A stretch of DNA of 64,000 nucleotides, taken from Eunapius fragilis. Lineage: Eukaryota; Porifera; Demospongiae; Spongillida; Spongillidae. The DNA lies in contig OY811980.1 in NCBI GenBank assembly GCA_963681505.1, forward strand, positions 4,509,504-4,573,503. The letters run 5' to 3'. Under the pieces are notes generated by a model. That model was not told where the DNA came from, searched no databases, and saw only the letters and a program-made list of their open reading frames with translations. Shown here one piece after another: positions 45,300-56,082 of the stretch. How positions within the stretch are numbered: position 1 is the stretch's first letter; each line of letters begins with the position of its first letter. The position numbers and the translations under genes were made by a program.

Positions 45300-45488
45300 T
45301 GATACGGATAATGATCCACAATACCAATACTAGATTTCCGTGTATTACGATACTATCGAAATACGGAATCGGATACGTCCATTAACTTTTCGCCGCCCAC
45401 GCAACTAATTGCGCTGCACGCACAAAGTTGTGTGTTTCGCACGCTAATTTAGAGTTGAAATTAATTTTGGCACAAATCACATGCCATA

Positions 45489-45954
45489 ACCTCAGTTCCA
45501 AGTTTAGCAAGCAAGGCAACTACAAGTACGCTCCGTACCGGTATCAATGATGGTTTGGATCCCAACTGAGCTGTTTCTTCACAAGAGCTTCAACCGTTCA
45601 GCAATATGCTGCCAGCACGACCTCAACATTTAGCCGGATGGACCAATCCGGCTAAATGTTGAGGTCGTGCTCTGCTTAATTCAATAGGGTGTACTGTTTG
45701 GGACCAGAATAAAAAGAGTGTGTCATGTGCCTACTAGCCTCGTTCCCAGGCCCCATTATTAAATTTACATATTTTTTTCCGCCTACAAGATAGTTATTGA
45801 AACGTCGCGATAATTTCACCAAATTATTCGCACCATTAACACTGCGGCTGGACACAATTCAGATAATTGGCTAATACGGTATACCTTTTGAATAGTGTAA
45901 AATAATTTACTTTTAGAGCTCATTATAAATCGTACTTTTTGTGACCCACATTTC
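45489..45954. other. flank outside the right arm
   Basis: A hairpin at about 45620-45672 (gcacgacctcaacatttagc and its reverse complement around gatggaccaatccgg) is visible. No gene. Confidence 0.4.
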
Positions 45955-46237
45955 CAGAGGCGGATCCAGGGGGGGGGGGGGGGGGGGGGGGGGGGCTATG
46001 GGGGCTGTAGCCCCCCCCCCTTTCGGATAAGTAACGAAAATAATTACGACTAATTAACTACATGTATATACGCGCTCACTGCATGTATTTTTATAATGCT
46101 ATACCTATGCGCACAAAGTGAAGCATCGTTCCTACTTGAACCGAAATGGTATTTAATTAGTGCCCCATGCACAGATTTAGAATACAACTTTTTTATAATA
46201 GGCCCCCCCCCTTTCAAAAATCCTGGATCCGCCCCTG
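45955..46237. mobile_element. MITE with CAGRGGCGGAT-type ends and 5-base duplication, copy 2
   Basis: Begins CAGAGGCGGATCCAGGGGGG and ends CCTGGATCCGCCCCTG. The 5-base flanks are ATTTC (45950-45954 and 46238-46242). A G run of about 26 bases follows the left end, and C runs recur inside. Related to 30649-30918. Confidence 0.7.
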
Positions 46238-46422
46238 ATTTCGTGCTTTTTTCAAGTCATAGCTCTGAGATGATTTGATCTTTCGTATTCCCTATCATCG
46301 CACTAAGGAAAATCGCCAACGCGCACAGCCTACAATGTTACTCGAATCGTTGCGCATCGTTTTTATACGCCCATGTGATGGAGGCGGTAACTGAGAGGGG
46401 GTACTTTGATCGTGTGTAGACT

Positions 46423-48160
46423 CAAGGGCGGCGGAAGCGGGGGGGCTGTAGCCCCCCCAAATATGATGTTGGGGGGGCAGAGCCCCCCATAATTGTGATA
46501 CACCTTACTATGACTAAGCGTTAGCCGTGTGGTTCAAGTCGCTGCCACACTGCCAGTATGCCACTCTTCGATCTAACTATCCGTCCAATTGCTTCATTGA
46601 CCGTACGTTGTAGGCAATTTAATACATCGTGAATTAAGACGGTTAAAACCGATTGCGAGAATTAAATAACCGCCTCAACTGGTTCTATTTCAGTTTAATA
46701 ACCGCTTCAACCGGTTGTTCAAATATTAAGCAACCACAAACGACCGGTTGATATTTTTTTGAGGAGTTGCAAGTGGCGTCACGTCCGCCTTACATCTACC
46801 AATAATATTAACTTAAATGATGCGGGGCGTGAGAAGACAATAAGCGGACGAAAGCGAACAAAAGAGAGATGCATCTCTTCGTTGTTCATCTCTTCGTTGT
46901 ATGCATGGTGATACTTACAGTAACTATTATATTTGGAACAATGTCCAGCAAATTAAATTACCCCTATATGATACTATCAAATTTTACAGGACAAACAAAA
47001 TAAAAGTAACGCTCGCATTGAAATGTATGGCTAATAATAGAAATTCAGTACCCTATAACTTTATGATGGATAGCCCATTTAGTTCAGGGAAAATTCAAAA
47101 ATTTGAAAACTTGAAAAACTATCCAGAAGGGCGATATTGCTGGACACTAACAACAAGGGGATCCGCGACATTCTTAAGGGTACGCCGTGGACCACCTTTT
47201 TTGCCATGATTGTGGCAAATCCCGATGTTGTGCTGGTTTAACTTTTATGCATAAATAATTGTTAAACCGGCAATAACCGGTTATTGTAAAACGAACAACC
47301 TCAACCGACCGTTTTTATTTTATTTTAACCATCACCTTAACCGACCGGTTTTTTTAATTTTAAGAACCTCTTACAACCGGTTTTTTCAAAATTAACAGGT
47401 TTCAAGCCTATAAATCATTCAATGAAACGGTTGTGAAACATGCTCACGATCTGCAAATAGGAGAACCCATGCTGCCCAGGTACAGAAAGGTTTCTCGCGT
47501 ATGACGGTGGATCTCCCCAATTTGCATTCAGTGATCCTCGATCCTATTGCCGATCTTTTTTTAGTTTTGTAAACGATTTTCATCGCGATATTAAACCAAT
47601 TGCTACCTTGGAGTCGCTGTTAATTAATGAAGTCTACTAATGGAGATAGTTGCTTGCAGGAACTTTCAGATATGAGGAATAGCGAGGACGTTTGTGTGGA
47701 TAAGCCAGAGAACCTATTGAAAATGCTAGTAGATGTGATTCGTGTGGAACTATCCGAAGTTGTACCAGCATTAGAACCATTTGTGATGCCATGGCACATC
47801 ATGTGAACAAGAATCTCCTTTCTGAGGTGCATTTGCTACTTCGATTGTACATCAATTCCAATATCATCTTGCACATCAGAAAGGAGTTTTTCCGTACTTA
47901 GACGACATTTTACTTATCTTAGGTCGAGTAATAGTGAGAACAGATTGAACCAAAGTTTCTTGTTACATGTTCACAAAGAGCTGACAGAAACCCCTTAATG
48001 TGGGTGAGATAGCGGCGGAGTTCATTGCAACAAACGACGGACTGATGATTAAGATACTTCGGCATACAAGTGTATATGTGTGTATTATGTAATGAATATC
48101 ATTATCGTGTCAAACTTCAGCCCCCCCCCCCCCATTTAACTTCAGCTTCCGCCGCCCCTG
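46423..48160. mobile_element. hAT-like non-autonomous element
   Basis: Termini CAAGGGCGGCGGAAGC (46423) and the inverted GCTTCCGCCGCCCCTG ending at 48160 match at 15 of 16 positions, and C/G runs follow both. The flanking 8-mers TGTAGACT and TGTAGCAA share only their first five bases. Inside, 46640-46760 and 47240-47410 are full of aaccggtt/gaccggtt words, perhaps a nested element's ends around the unassigned frame at 46901-47209. No transposase is recognised. Confidence 0.6.
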
Positions 48161-48480
48161 TGTAGCAAAGACAGAAACAATAGGATTTAGGTCAGCGAGT
48201 TATGACATTAACATGACAGATCAAGAAGCATATTTATAACAATTAGAACAAGCCACAGTTTTGTTTTACCAACCTACGCGGCGTGTGTATTTTTGGAATA
48301 ATCTGTGCGGTTTGAATAGAGCATCACTTCATTAACAAAGGTCAGGAGCGATGCAGGGTGTGTGGTCGCTTGCTTGTGGCACCTGATAATAAACCAAAGC
48401 GTTCAAATCAATGCACAGAGTTTGCAGCAGATTTACACTTGGTATTCTATTAACAACATCCACCCATGCACTCAAGTTCT
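48161..48480. other. spacer before the minisatellite block
   Basis: No gene or repeat is recognised. Confidence 0.3.
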
Positions 48481-48499
48481 GTCATCAATGCAAACAGGT

Positions 48500-48695
48500 T
48501 ATGAGGGTGGTATTAATAGCTGAGATGAGGGTACAGGTGGCACAGATGAGACTGGTACTGGTGGCTGAGATGAGGCTGGTACTGGTGGCTGAGATGAGGC
48601 TGGTACTGGTGGCTGAGATGAGACTGGTACTGGTGGCTGAGATGAGACTGGCATTGGTGGCTGAGATGACAAGTGGCTGAGATGAGGCTGGTACG
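48500..48695 (+). repeat. 24-base minisatellite, first block
   Basis: About seven variants of gagatgaggctggtactggtggct in tandem. The long open frames on both strands come from the 24-base (multiple of 3) period. Confidence 0.9.
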
Positions 48696-48699
48696 AGGA

Positions 48700-49450
48700 T
48701 GTTGCTGTCTGCATTCGGCCAATTCAACCAGCGGGGGGGAGGAGGGGGGGTGCTGTCCGCTTTTGGCTGGTTCAACCAGTGGCAGCGTGGGGGGAGGGGG
48801 GGGGGCGCTGTCCGCTTTCTGGCTGATTCAACCAGTGGGGTGGGGGTGCTGTCTGTCTGCTTTCGGTTGATTCAACCAGCAAGGGAGGGGAGGGGGGGGG
48901 GGGGGGTGCTGTCTGTTTGCTTTTGGCCGATTTAACCAGCGAAGGGGGGAGGGGGGGGTGTTGCTGTCCACTTTCGGCTGATTCAACCAGTGGGGTGGGG
49001 GGTGCTGTCTGTCTGCTTTTGGCTGATTCAACCAGCGAGGGAGTGGGAGGGGGGGGGGGGTGCTGTCTGTTTGCTTTCGGCTGATTCAACCAGCGAAGGG
49101 GGGGAGGGGGGGGGGGGTGTTGCTGTCTGCTTTCGGCTGATTAAACCAGCGGGGTGGGGGGTGCTGTCTGTCTGCTTTTGGCTGATTCAACCAGCGAGGG
49201 AGGGGGGTGGTGGTGCTGTCTGTCTGCTTTTGGCTGATTCAACCAGCAAGGTAGAGGGGGGGGGGGGGGGTGGTGCTGTCTGTCTGCTTTCGGCCGATTC
49301 AACCAGCAAGGTAGAGGGGGAAGAGGGGGGGGGGGGGGTGCTGTCTGTCTGCTTTCGGCTGATTCAACCAGCGAGGAGGGGGGGGGGGGGGGGTATTGCT
49401 GTCCGCTTTTGGCCAATTAAACCAGCAAAGGGGGGGGGGGGGGTCATTCA
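48700..49450 (+). repeat. G-rich minisatellite, unit 45-65 bases, about 14 copies
   Basis: Each unit contains gctgtctgtctgctttyggc, then gattcaaccagc, then a poly-G tract of 4-20 bases. Most length variation is in the G tract. All G runs lie on the plus strand, so the array could form stacked G-quadruplexes (inference). Confidence 0.9.
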
Positions 49451-49485
49451 GTCCCGAAGGGGGGAGGGGCCCATGGGTACAGGGT

Positions 49486-49665
49486 GCCCGAGATGAGGCT
49501 GGTACTGGTGGCCAAGATGAGACTGGTACTGGCGCCTGAGATGAGGCTGGTACTGGTGGCCAAGATGAGACTGGTACTGGTGGCTGAGATGAGACTGGTA
49601 TAGGTGGCCAAGATGAGGCTGGTACTGGTGGCTGAGATGAGGTTGGTACTGGTGGCCAAGATGAG
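49486..49665 (+). repeat. 24-base minisatellite, second block
   Basis: The same 24-base unit as 48500-48695 (gaggctggtactggtggcca variants, about 7 copies), resuming after the G-rich array. Confidence 0.9.
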
Positions 49666-49699
49666 ATGGTAGTAAGACATAAGTAAGATCCAACAGTTG

Positions 49700-50875
49700 C
49701 TCTGAACTATGAAAGAACAACAGCTGTTCATAGCCCTGCATAACGCGCCGTCAATCCCATATCAGGACCTACTAGTAACCAAACATAATAACGATACTCC
49801 CGGTATTTCTTGCTAACTTTTAGTACACTTGTTCGCTGTCAGAAAAAAACTGTGGCTACAAACCATTGCAAATATCTATTAGTACCTTTAGATCCCTTTA
49901 CGAACCAACCTTTATTTCAGATTTCCTATTGTCGCAGGCGTGGAGAATCGCTTCTGCGTCGAAGAGGTACCCAAAGATTAACCCGCTTTCAGGGTCCGTA
50001 GCTTGCTGTAACAAGTTGACTACGCCTCGTGGTTTGCGACACAAATAGAAAAAAGGTGTTCCTTTCCTTGTACCGTGTTAAAATGGCGATTTAGTCCATC
50101 GGTGTTTTTGAGTGATCTCACGTTACAAAGGTCTTCGGTTGTCAAGGTCGTTGTTAAGGGCATGACATAATCATTTCAATTTTTCGGAAAACGGATCTAG
50201 TGTCCACAAAACATTGGGCCGCAAACACCAGTGTTAAACGATGCCTCAGATTATTACCTAAATTCTCGTGCAGCAGGTTCAGCTCAGTCTACGCTTTGGT
50301 GGCCTTGGCTTGTGATCTCTTTCTCACCATTCTAGTGCAGTATTTATTGCTTCTGTGTGCTCCTCTGGCTTTGGTGACGGAGATAATCAGTATCTTGTTC
50401 AGACAATTAAAAATTTTAACATCCAGGTCCTTCCATCTGATGCCATTTCTATAGAATCTGTTCTGTCCTCTCCTATCAGAGAACTTTGTCCAAAAAACTA
50501 GATAATCTTCTGTTCCAGACATTGTTAGTGTGTTCTTCAGTTGCTAACAAGGCCCGTATTTTGTCTGAGTTAGCCCCTCACTCTGCTTCTTGGTTGTCTG
50601 TGGTACCATCTGCTGCACTTTCCTCCACTTGGAACCTAATGAGTTCTTGGTAGCCTTAAAATGGTGACTTGGCCATGATTTGTCCAGGCGTTCATTATGC
50701 CCACTATGCCCAGACACCGCACTAGACCCTCTAGGCCATCATGCAGTGACCTGCAGGCGGGGTGGTGACGTAGTGATGCGCCATACCTATTTGATATCGC
50801 TCGATTGCCACTAAAGAGCGAAGTGACCCGAAGGTTGGCTTTCCCGCTAGACGCCAGTAACGTTTTTTAATGACA
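49700..50875. other. spacer; possible retroelement trace near 50551-50645
   Basis: No gene is supported. A plus-strand stretch reads NKARILSELAPHSASWLSVV, a wording that I associate with reverse-transcriptase-bearing elements of invertebrates. It is short and isolated, so only a hint. Confidence 0.25.
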
Positions 50876-51190
50876 CAAGCAAATATAAAACATTCTCTAT
50901 GAGAAAGTTGGTGGCATATAGGATTTGAAGGCAATGGTGGTGTAAAAAGGAAGGAAACAAGGGTCTAATAATAAGGGAAAATGGAATTCTCCTGTATTTA
51001 GCACACGAACAACATACTATACATTTCTATATGTAGGATATAGTATGTTGTTTGTGTGCTAAATATAGGACTATTCCATTTTCCCTTATTATTAGACCCT
51101 TGTTTCCTAAGACTTCCTTTTTACACCACCATTGCCTTCAAATCCTATATGCCACCAACTTTCTCGTAGAGAATGTTTTTTATTTACTTG
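50876..51190. repeat. palindromic MITE, family member 2
   Basis: A hairpin of about 315 bases: caagcaaatataaaacattc at the left end pairs with the right end (gaatgttttttatttacttg). The arms continue through gagaaagttggtggcatata, then a longer inner palindrome centred near 51032. The outer 40 bases match the MITE at 14534-14696; the middle is an unrelated extra hairpin. Confidence 0.85.
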
Positions 51191-51890
51191 CTTCATTGAT
51201 TTTTATTCATACCCGATTATGAGCCGTATAACATGTTAAGTAATCCATCTTGATATGAGAGGGAGGTTGCAAAGGTACGACATACCTTTCAGTGACCTTA
51301 ACTCTTTTCGCCGAGCGAGATGCACGTTCAGGACTATGGCAATATCGCTGTCTTTTTTCAGGATCTGCTCGATACCTTGCATGTCGAGAGGTCCGATCCT
51401 TTTCAGGATCTGAGGGGGCTTTAAGGGGCGGCCGAAATAGAAGAGAGCTAGGTTATTAATTGTCGCCCCAGCGCGATCGAACCCACGAACGCATTTTGTA
51501 TCGGGCCAGAAGCAGAGAGCACCCCCCCCCCCATCCGCCTACTAATCGCATCTCGATACCACGGTGACAATTAGGAGTTTTCCGGCTATGTATGACGCAT
51601 GTATACGTTCTGCTTACATGTGTTTAACGCATGTTGTAACCATGTTGTATACAGCGTTGGATAACGAGTGGAAGGAGACTGACATCCGCTCGAGGGTATA
51701 TTGGGTGGATAACACCTATGTATAACGCCGTATGTATAGATGATAACAAGCGTTAAGCGTAAAACGAGATTATAACAAGCGTATGTAGAGTGAAATCATT
51801 TGTATATATAGGGTATACGATTGACGCGTTATGATGCATGCATTCTGGTTTATTGACGAGTACGAATAAACGTAATTTAATAATAATAAT
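51191..51890. other. spacer before Gypsy element 3
   Basis: No gene is supported. A short C run is at 51520-51531. tttttcaggatctg is duplicated near 51355 and 51400. Confidence 0.3.
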
Positions 51891-52004
51891 TGTAGTGTCC
51901 TAGTCACTCGTTTAAGCCGCTACAAGAGAGGTGAACATCTCGCTGCGTGACTGACTCAAAAAGTGATCATTGTTTTCCGCCCATGCGCTAACATATTACA
52001 ATTG

Positions 52005-52035
<31 letters not shown>

Positions 52036-52043
52036 ATATCACA
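51891..52043 (-). repeat. 3' LTR of element 3
   Basis: Contains an expanded (AC)n of about 32 bases near 52003-52033. Its NRF-1-like core has one changed base (CGCCCATGCGCT at 51978-51989). Confidence 0.92.
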
Positions 52044-52119
52044 TTTCCCCCTCCCTAAAGTTCAACCCCCTCTAATGTCCTAACATGTTACATATACTAC
52101 AGCATGAGTTTAATCACCA

Positions 52120-55100
52120 TTAATGACCATAATAGTCTGGAGGATTCCTCACTCTTGTCGACCGACGCACTGGTGCTGAAATAGGCACTTGTGGCTGTGG
52201 TATATCATTGTCCTCTGCACTCGCTACAGGAATACCAACAGTAGGTGGAATAGAGGGAGGTATTTCAGGGGGAGCTTGAGCACAAGGCTCAGATGAAGAT
52301 GAATCAGCAGTAGGAACAGCTCTTTCGTCAGCGGAACTTGGTGAAACCACAGGGGTACTTGACGGACCTGATGTAACGTCATTAGGGTTGTCCACATAGA
52401 CATCATCACTAGCGTCTACTTGAGAGTTGTGGCGAGCCCTCAGATGGTCTATATGTCTGCGGACTACTCCACTTCCAATCTTAACAGTATAGGAGAGAGG
52501 CCCGGTAACAGAGACAATGACTCCTGGAATCCACTCTTTGGGAAAACGAAAATCCCGAACGTATACTAGGTCACCTTCAACAAACTTACGCTCACTGATA
52601 CCCCGAGTATCATGATCCTGCTTCTGCGCGGCTTGGCGAGACTCCACTCGAACAGCAAGGTCAGGATGCAAAATGTCAAGTCGGGAACGAGGGCGACGAC
52701 CCAGCAAAAGTTCAGCCGGTGACGAACCCGTGGTACTGTGAGGAGTCAACCGGTACTTAAACAAGAAACAAGATAGTTTTGTTTCAATAGATCCTAGCTT
52801 TTGGTGTAGAAGACCCTGTTTGAAAGTCTGAACGGCTCTTTCGGCTAAACCATTTGTCGAGGGATGATAGGGGGCAGACTTGACGTGGATTATACCATTC
52901 TGACGCGTAAACAATCTGAACTCTTCACTCACGAAAGCCGGCCCATTGTCTGTTACTATCTTCCGTGGTACCCCATGAATTGCAAATATGCTCTTCAAAC
53001 GCTCAATGGTAGGTACCGCTGATATCGACTTCATAAGGTGAACCTCGAGCCACTTTGAGTGGGCATCAATCAACATAAAAACATATGTCCCATGAATGGC
53101 CCTGCAAAATCAATATGCAACCGAGACCAGGGTTCTTGGGGCCATTCCCATGGATGGAGAGGAGCCACTGGTGGCAGGAATCGAGAAGACTGACAAGTGT
53201 CGCATTGCTTGACTACGTCCTCTATCTCTTTATCCATATTGGGCCACCACACATATCCTCGAGCTAAGCCTTTCATCTTATTAATCCCTGCGTGCGATTC
53301 ATGCAATTCTGCCAAGACTTGTTGCCTGCCCTGTGGTGGAATGATAACTCTAGCTCCCCACAACAAACAACCATCCAAAACACTCAACTCATTCTTTCTC
53401 TGCTGATAGGAGCTCAAATCGTCACCTAGATTTCCGCCAGGCCACCCACTCTTAACAAATCCTCGAACTCTCGACAGAACTGGGTCTCGGTCCGTCCAAC
53501 CCCTAATTTGGCTAACCGTAATAGGAATGGTTGAGAGTAAGTCAAGTAAGGTAAGAACATCTCCAGGAGTGGATATGCAACTAATGGATTGTGGGCTGGG
53601 CAGACGGCTGAAGGCATCAGCATTGGCATGTTGAGCTCCAGACTTGTATCTGATTGAGTATTGGTACGTGCTAAGTGCTAAAGCCCACCTCTGTATTCTA
53701 GATGAGGCCATAGGTGGTATAGCCCTATGTTCTCCGAATAAATAGATAAGTGGTTTATGGTCAGAAAAGATTGTAAAAGGACGACCATACAAGTACTGAT
53801 GAAATTTGGAAACACCAAAGTATATAGCCAAAGCTTCCTTATCCAATTGGGAATAACCCTTTTCAGCAGATGACAAGGTACGTGAAACAAATCCTATAGG
53901 TCTCTCCGATCCATCTTCCATTTCGTGGGACAGTACTGCCCCTATCCCATAGGGTGAAGCATCACACGCCAGAAGGATTGGCTTGTGGCTATCATAATGC
54001 ACCAAAAGAGCTGACGTCTTCAACATGTTTTTCGCAGCAGCAAACGCCTGCTCCTGTTCAGATGTCCAACTCCATTTCTGCTGTTTTCTCAACAATTGGT
54101 ACAAAGAGGACAGCTTGGAGGCAAGTTTTGGCAAAAACTTGGAATTATAATTAAGCAGTCCCAAGAAAGATTTTAATTCTGTGATATTCTTGGGTGATTG
54201 TGCTTCGTTTATTGCCTGAACCTTGGCATCGGTAGGGTGCAACCCTTCTCTATCAATACGATGACCCAAATATTCTACAGACGAAGCCATGAATATACAT
54301 TTTGCCTTTTTAAGCCGCAACCCACTTTCATCAAGTTTACTTAGAACCTTGTCTAAAGTATGTATGTGTTCCTCTATCGATGCACCCGTTACCAGAATGT
54401 CATCAACGTACACCACTGTGTGATCTATACCCTGTAGCACACATTCCATAGCCCTCTGAAACATGGCTGGGGCCGATGCCACCCCAAAAGGTAATCGGTT
54501 GTACTCAAACAGACCTTTATGCGTGTTAATAGTAGTATATGCTTTGGAGGCATCATCTAATCTCATCTGTTGATAAGCATTAGTCAAGTCAATTTTTGAG
54601 AATAAGCGGCCCCCTGACAAAGAAGCAAATAAGTTCTCTACTCGAGGAACAGGGTACGATTCCAATCTGGATGCCTGATTCACCGTTAGCTTATAGTCCC
54701 CACATATTCTAACTGTCCCATCCACTTTCATTATTGGCACTATTGGTGCTGCCCAATCCGCAAAAGGCACAGGTCGAATCACCCCAGACGTCTCTAGACG
54801 TCTCAACTCCACCTCAATCTTATCCTTTAGGACATAAGGCACGGAACGGGCTTTATAAAACCTTGGACCAACCAGTGGATCAACTGAGAATTTAGCAAAA
54901 ACACCCTTCAAGGTTCCCAATTCATCCTGGAACAACACTCTATGCTTCTCCAACAGCTCTTCCAGGTTCTTATTCACCCGTACATTGTGAATCTCCCCCC
55001 AATCAATCTTAATAACTTGCAACCAATTCCGGCCCAATAAGTTTGGTCCCTTTGAATTCACTACTAGCAACGGTAAACGGGCTGTTTGAGACTTATATGA

Positions 55101-55890
55101 TACTACCACTTCTGCCACTCCCGCAATAGATAACGGCTCTCCTGTATAGGTGCTTAATCGAGTTGCCGTAGGATGCAACGTTGGCACTCCCTTTTCACAC
55201 GATCCCCACAAATCCTCAAACATTCTTTTGCTGATTACAGTCATAGCAGCACCCGTATCTAGTTCCATATCAATTCTAGGGTACTATGAATGGTTGCACT
55301 TTGGGCAAACCCAACACATTTAATGTCTGTAAAACCTCTTCCTCATTCTCTTCGTCGTTTATTCTATGAGTTTTCTCTGCAGCATCTTCTCTCTTGTAAG
55401 TAACACCTCTACACACTTTGGTTAAATGCCCGCGTTTACCACATTGACTACAGATTGCTCCCTTAAACCTACAAGATGAGGCATAATGGTTTCCTCCACA
55501 TCTGTAGCATTCTATTACTTTTTAAGCCTTATCCTTTGGTCTACTTCCTACCGCATTGATCACGGGGGGTACTGGCAATACAGTGGTAGGCACAGAGGAT
55601 TGTAACTCAATTGCATGTTTATTTGCAGATTCCACTGCTATGGCTATTTGAAATGCCCTTGCGAATGTTAACTCAACCTCTCCTAGTAGGCGCCTCTGAA
55701 TACGCTCGTCCTTCACCCCGCAAACCAAACGGTCTCTTAATACGTCCTGCAGGGTATCACCAAATGCACAATGTTCTGACAATTGTCTTAAAGCAGCTAC
55801 AAAATCCGCAATGGACTCCCCTTCTCCCCTTACACGGGAATTAAATTTGAACCGCTGCATAATAACTGAAGTAATAACCCTCGTCGCCAA
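52120..55890 (-). pseudogene. Gag-Pol of element 3, several breaks
   Basis: The first frame (55890-55522) is the second half of Gag (FKFNSRVRGEGESIADFVAA; LRDRLVCGVKDERIQRRLL), stopped by a TAA at about 55519-55521. The frame then continues through two CCHC knuckles ([13 protein letters not shown] and [14 protein letters not shown]). A frame change precedes protease (MELDTGAAMTVIS), which begins the long frame to 53070: RT (LPFGVASAPAMFQRAM; YVDDILVTG), RNase H (LACDASPYGIGAVL; FSDHKPLIYLF; HANADAFSRLP) and the integrase finger (H...H, CDTCQSSR). One lost base near 53075 moves the integrase core (LIDAHSKWLEV, VTDNGPAFVSEEF, TNGLAERAVQTFK) into the frame that ends at 52120. The first catalytic Asp (HIDFAGPF) is before the break. 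The family differs from elements 1 and 2. Confidence 0.92.
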
Positions 55891-55893
55891 AAA

Positions 55894-56034
55894 TGTAGTG
55901 TCCTAGTCACTCGTTTAAGCCGCTACAAGAGAGGTGAACATCTCGCTGCGTGACTGGCTCAAAAAGTGATCATTGTTTTCCGCGCATGCGCTAACATATT
56001 ACAATTGACACACACACACACACAATATATTACA
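55894..56034 (-). repeat. 5' LTR of element 3
   Basis: Matches 51891-52043 apart from CA length and a few substitutions. Confidence 0.92.
55981..55992 (-). promoter_or_regulatory. NRF-1-like palindrome CGCGCATGCGCT in the 5' LTR
   Basis: The best-preserved copy of the core in element 3. Compare 23519-23530 and 40252-40262. Confidence 0.45.
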
Positions 56035-56082
56035 ATAATAATAATTCATCATTCAGATATGCCAACTAATGCTGTGTTCTCA

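Larger units (their letters stand above)
43099..45488 (+). repeat. right arm of the large inverted repeat
   Basis: The reverse complement of the left arm at 30341-33630, minus its extra 895 bases (junction at about 45292). Several open frames are identical between arms; one differs by a single residue (44202 frame, Leu versus Pro) and one by small indels near 43940-43960. No clear target duplication borders the two outer ends (accttact versus aacctcag). Confidence 0.93.
51891..56034 (-). mobile_element. Ty3/Gypsy LTR retrotransposon 3, with 5' Gag deletion
   Basis: LTRs 51891-52043 (153 bases) and 55894-56034 (141) differ mainly in a CA microsatellite inside the LTR. The target duplication is ATAAT (51886-51890 and 56035-56039). 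A TGGCGACGAGGG primer-binding-like site lies four bases inside the 5' LTR. The interior starts in mid-Gag, so the leader and Gag N-terminus are missing. Confidence 0.94.

Noticed and set aside
30341-45488. Polinton/Maverick interpretation of the large inverted repeat
   Set aside because: No polymerase B, integrase, ATPase or capsid-like frame belongs to the unit; the only integrase is in the nested Gypsy element. No 6-base duplication is seen.
46901-47209. 102-codon frame as a gene
   Set aside because: No domain or splice context; it lies between AACCGGTT arrays within a transposon, so I left it unassigned.
48485-49496. Possible CRISPR-like array or repeat protein in the minisatellite block
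   Set aside because: Units are continuous with no unique spacers, and the open frames follow from the 24-base period and G tracts.
50200-50522. Overlapping frames on both strands, one hydrophobic
   Set aside because: No recognisable domain, no splice signals and no conservation evidence; the only retroelement-like wording is just downstream.
51475-51500. GATCGAACCC-like stretch as a tRNA T-arm
   Set aside because: No acceptor, D or anticodon stems could be folded around it; the same applies to ctcgaaccc near 37120.
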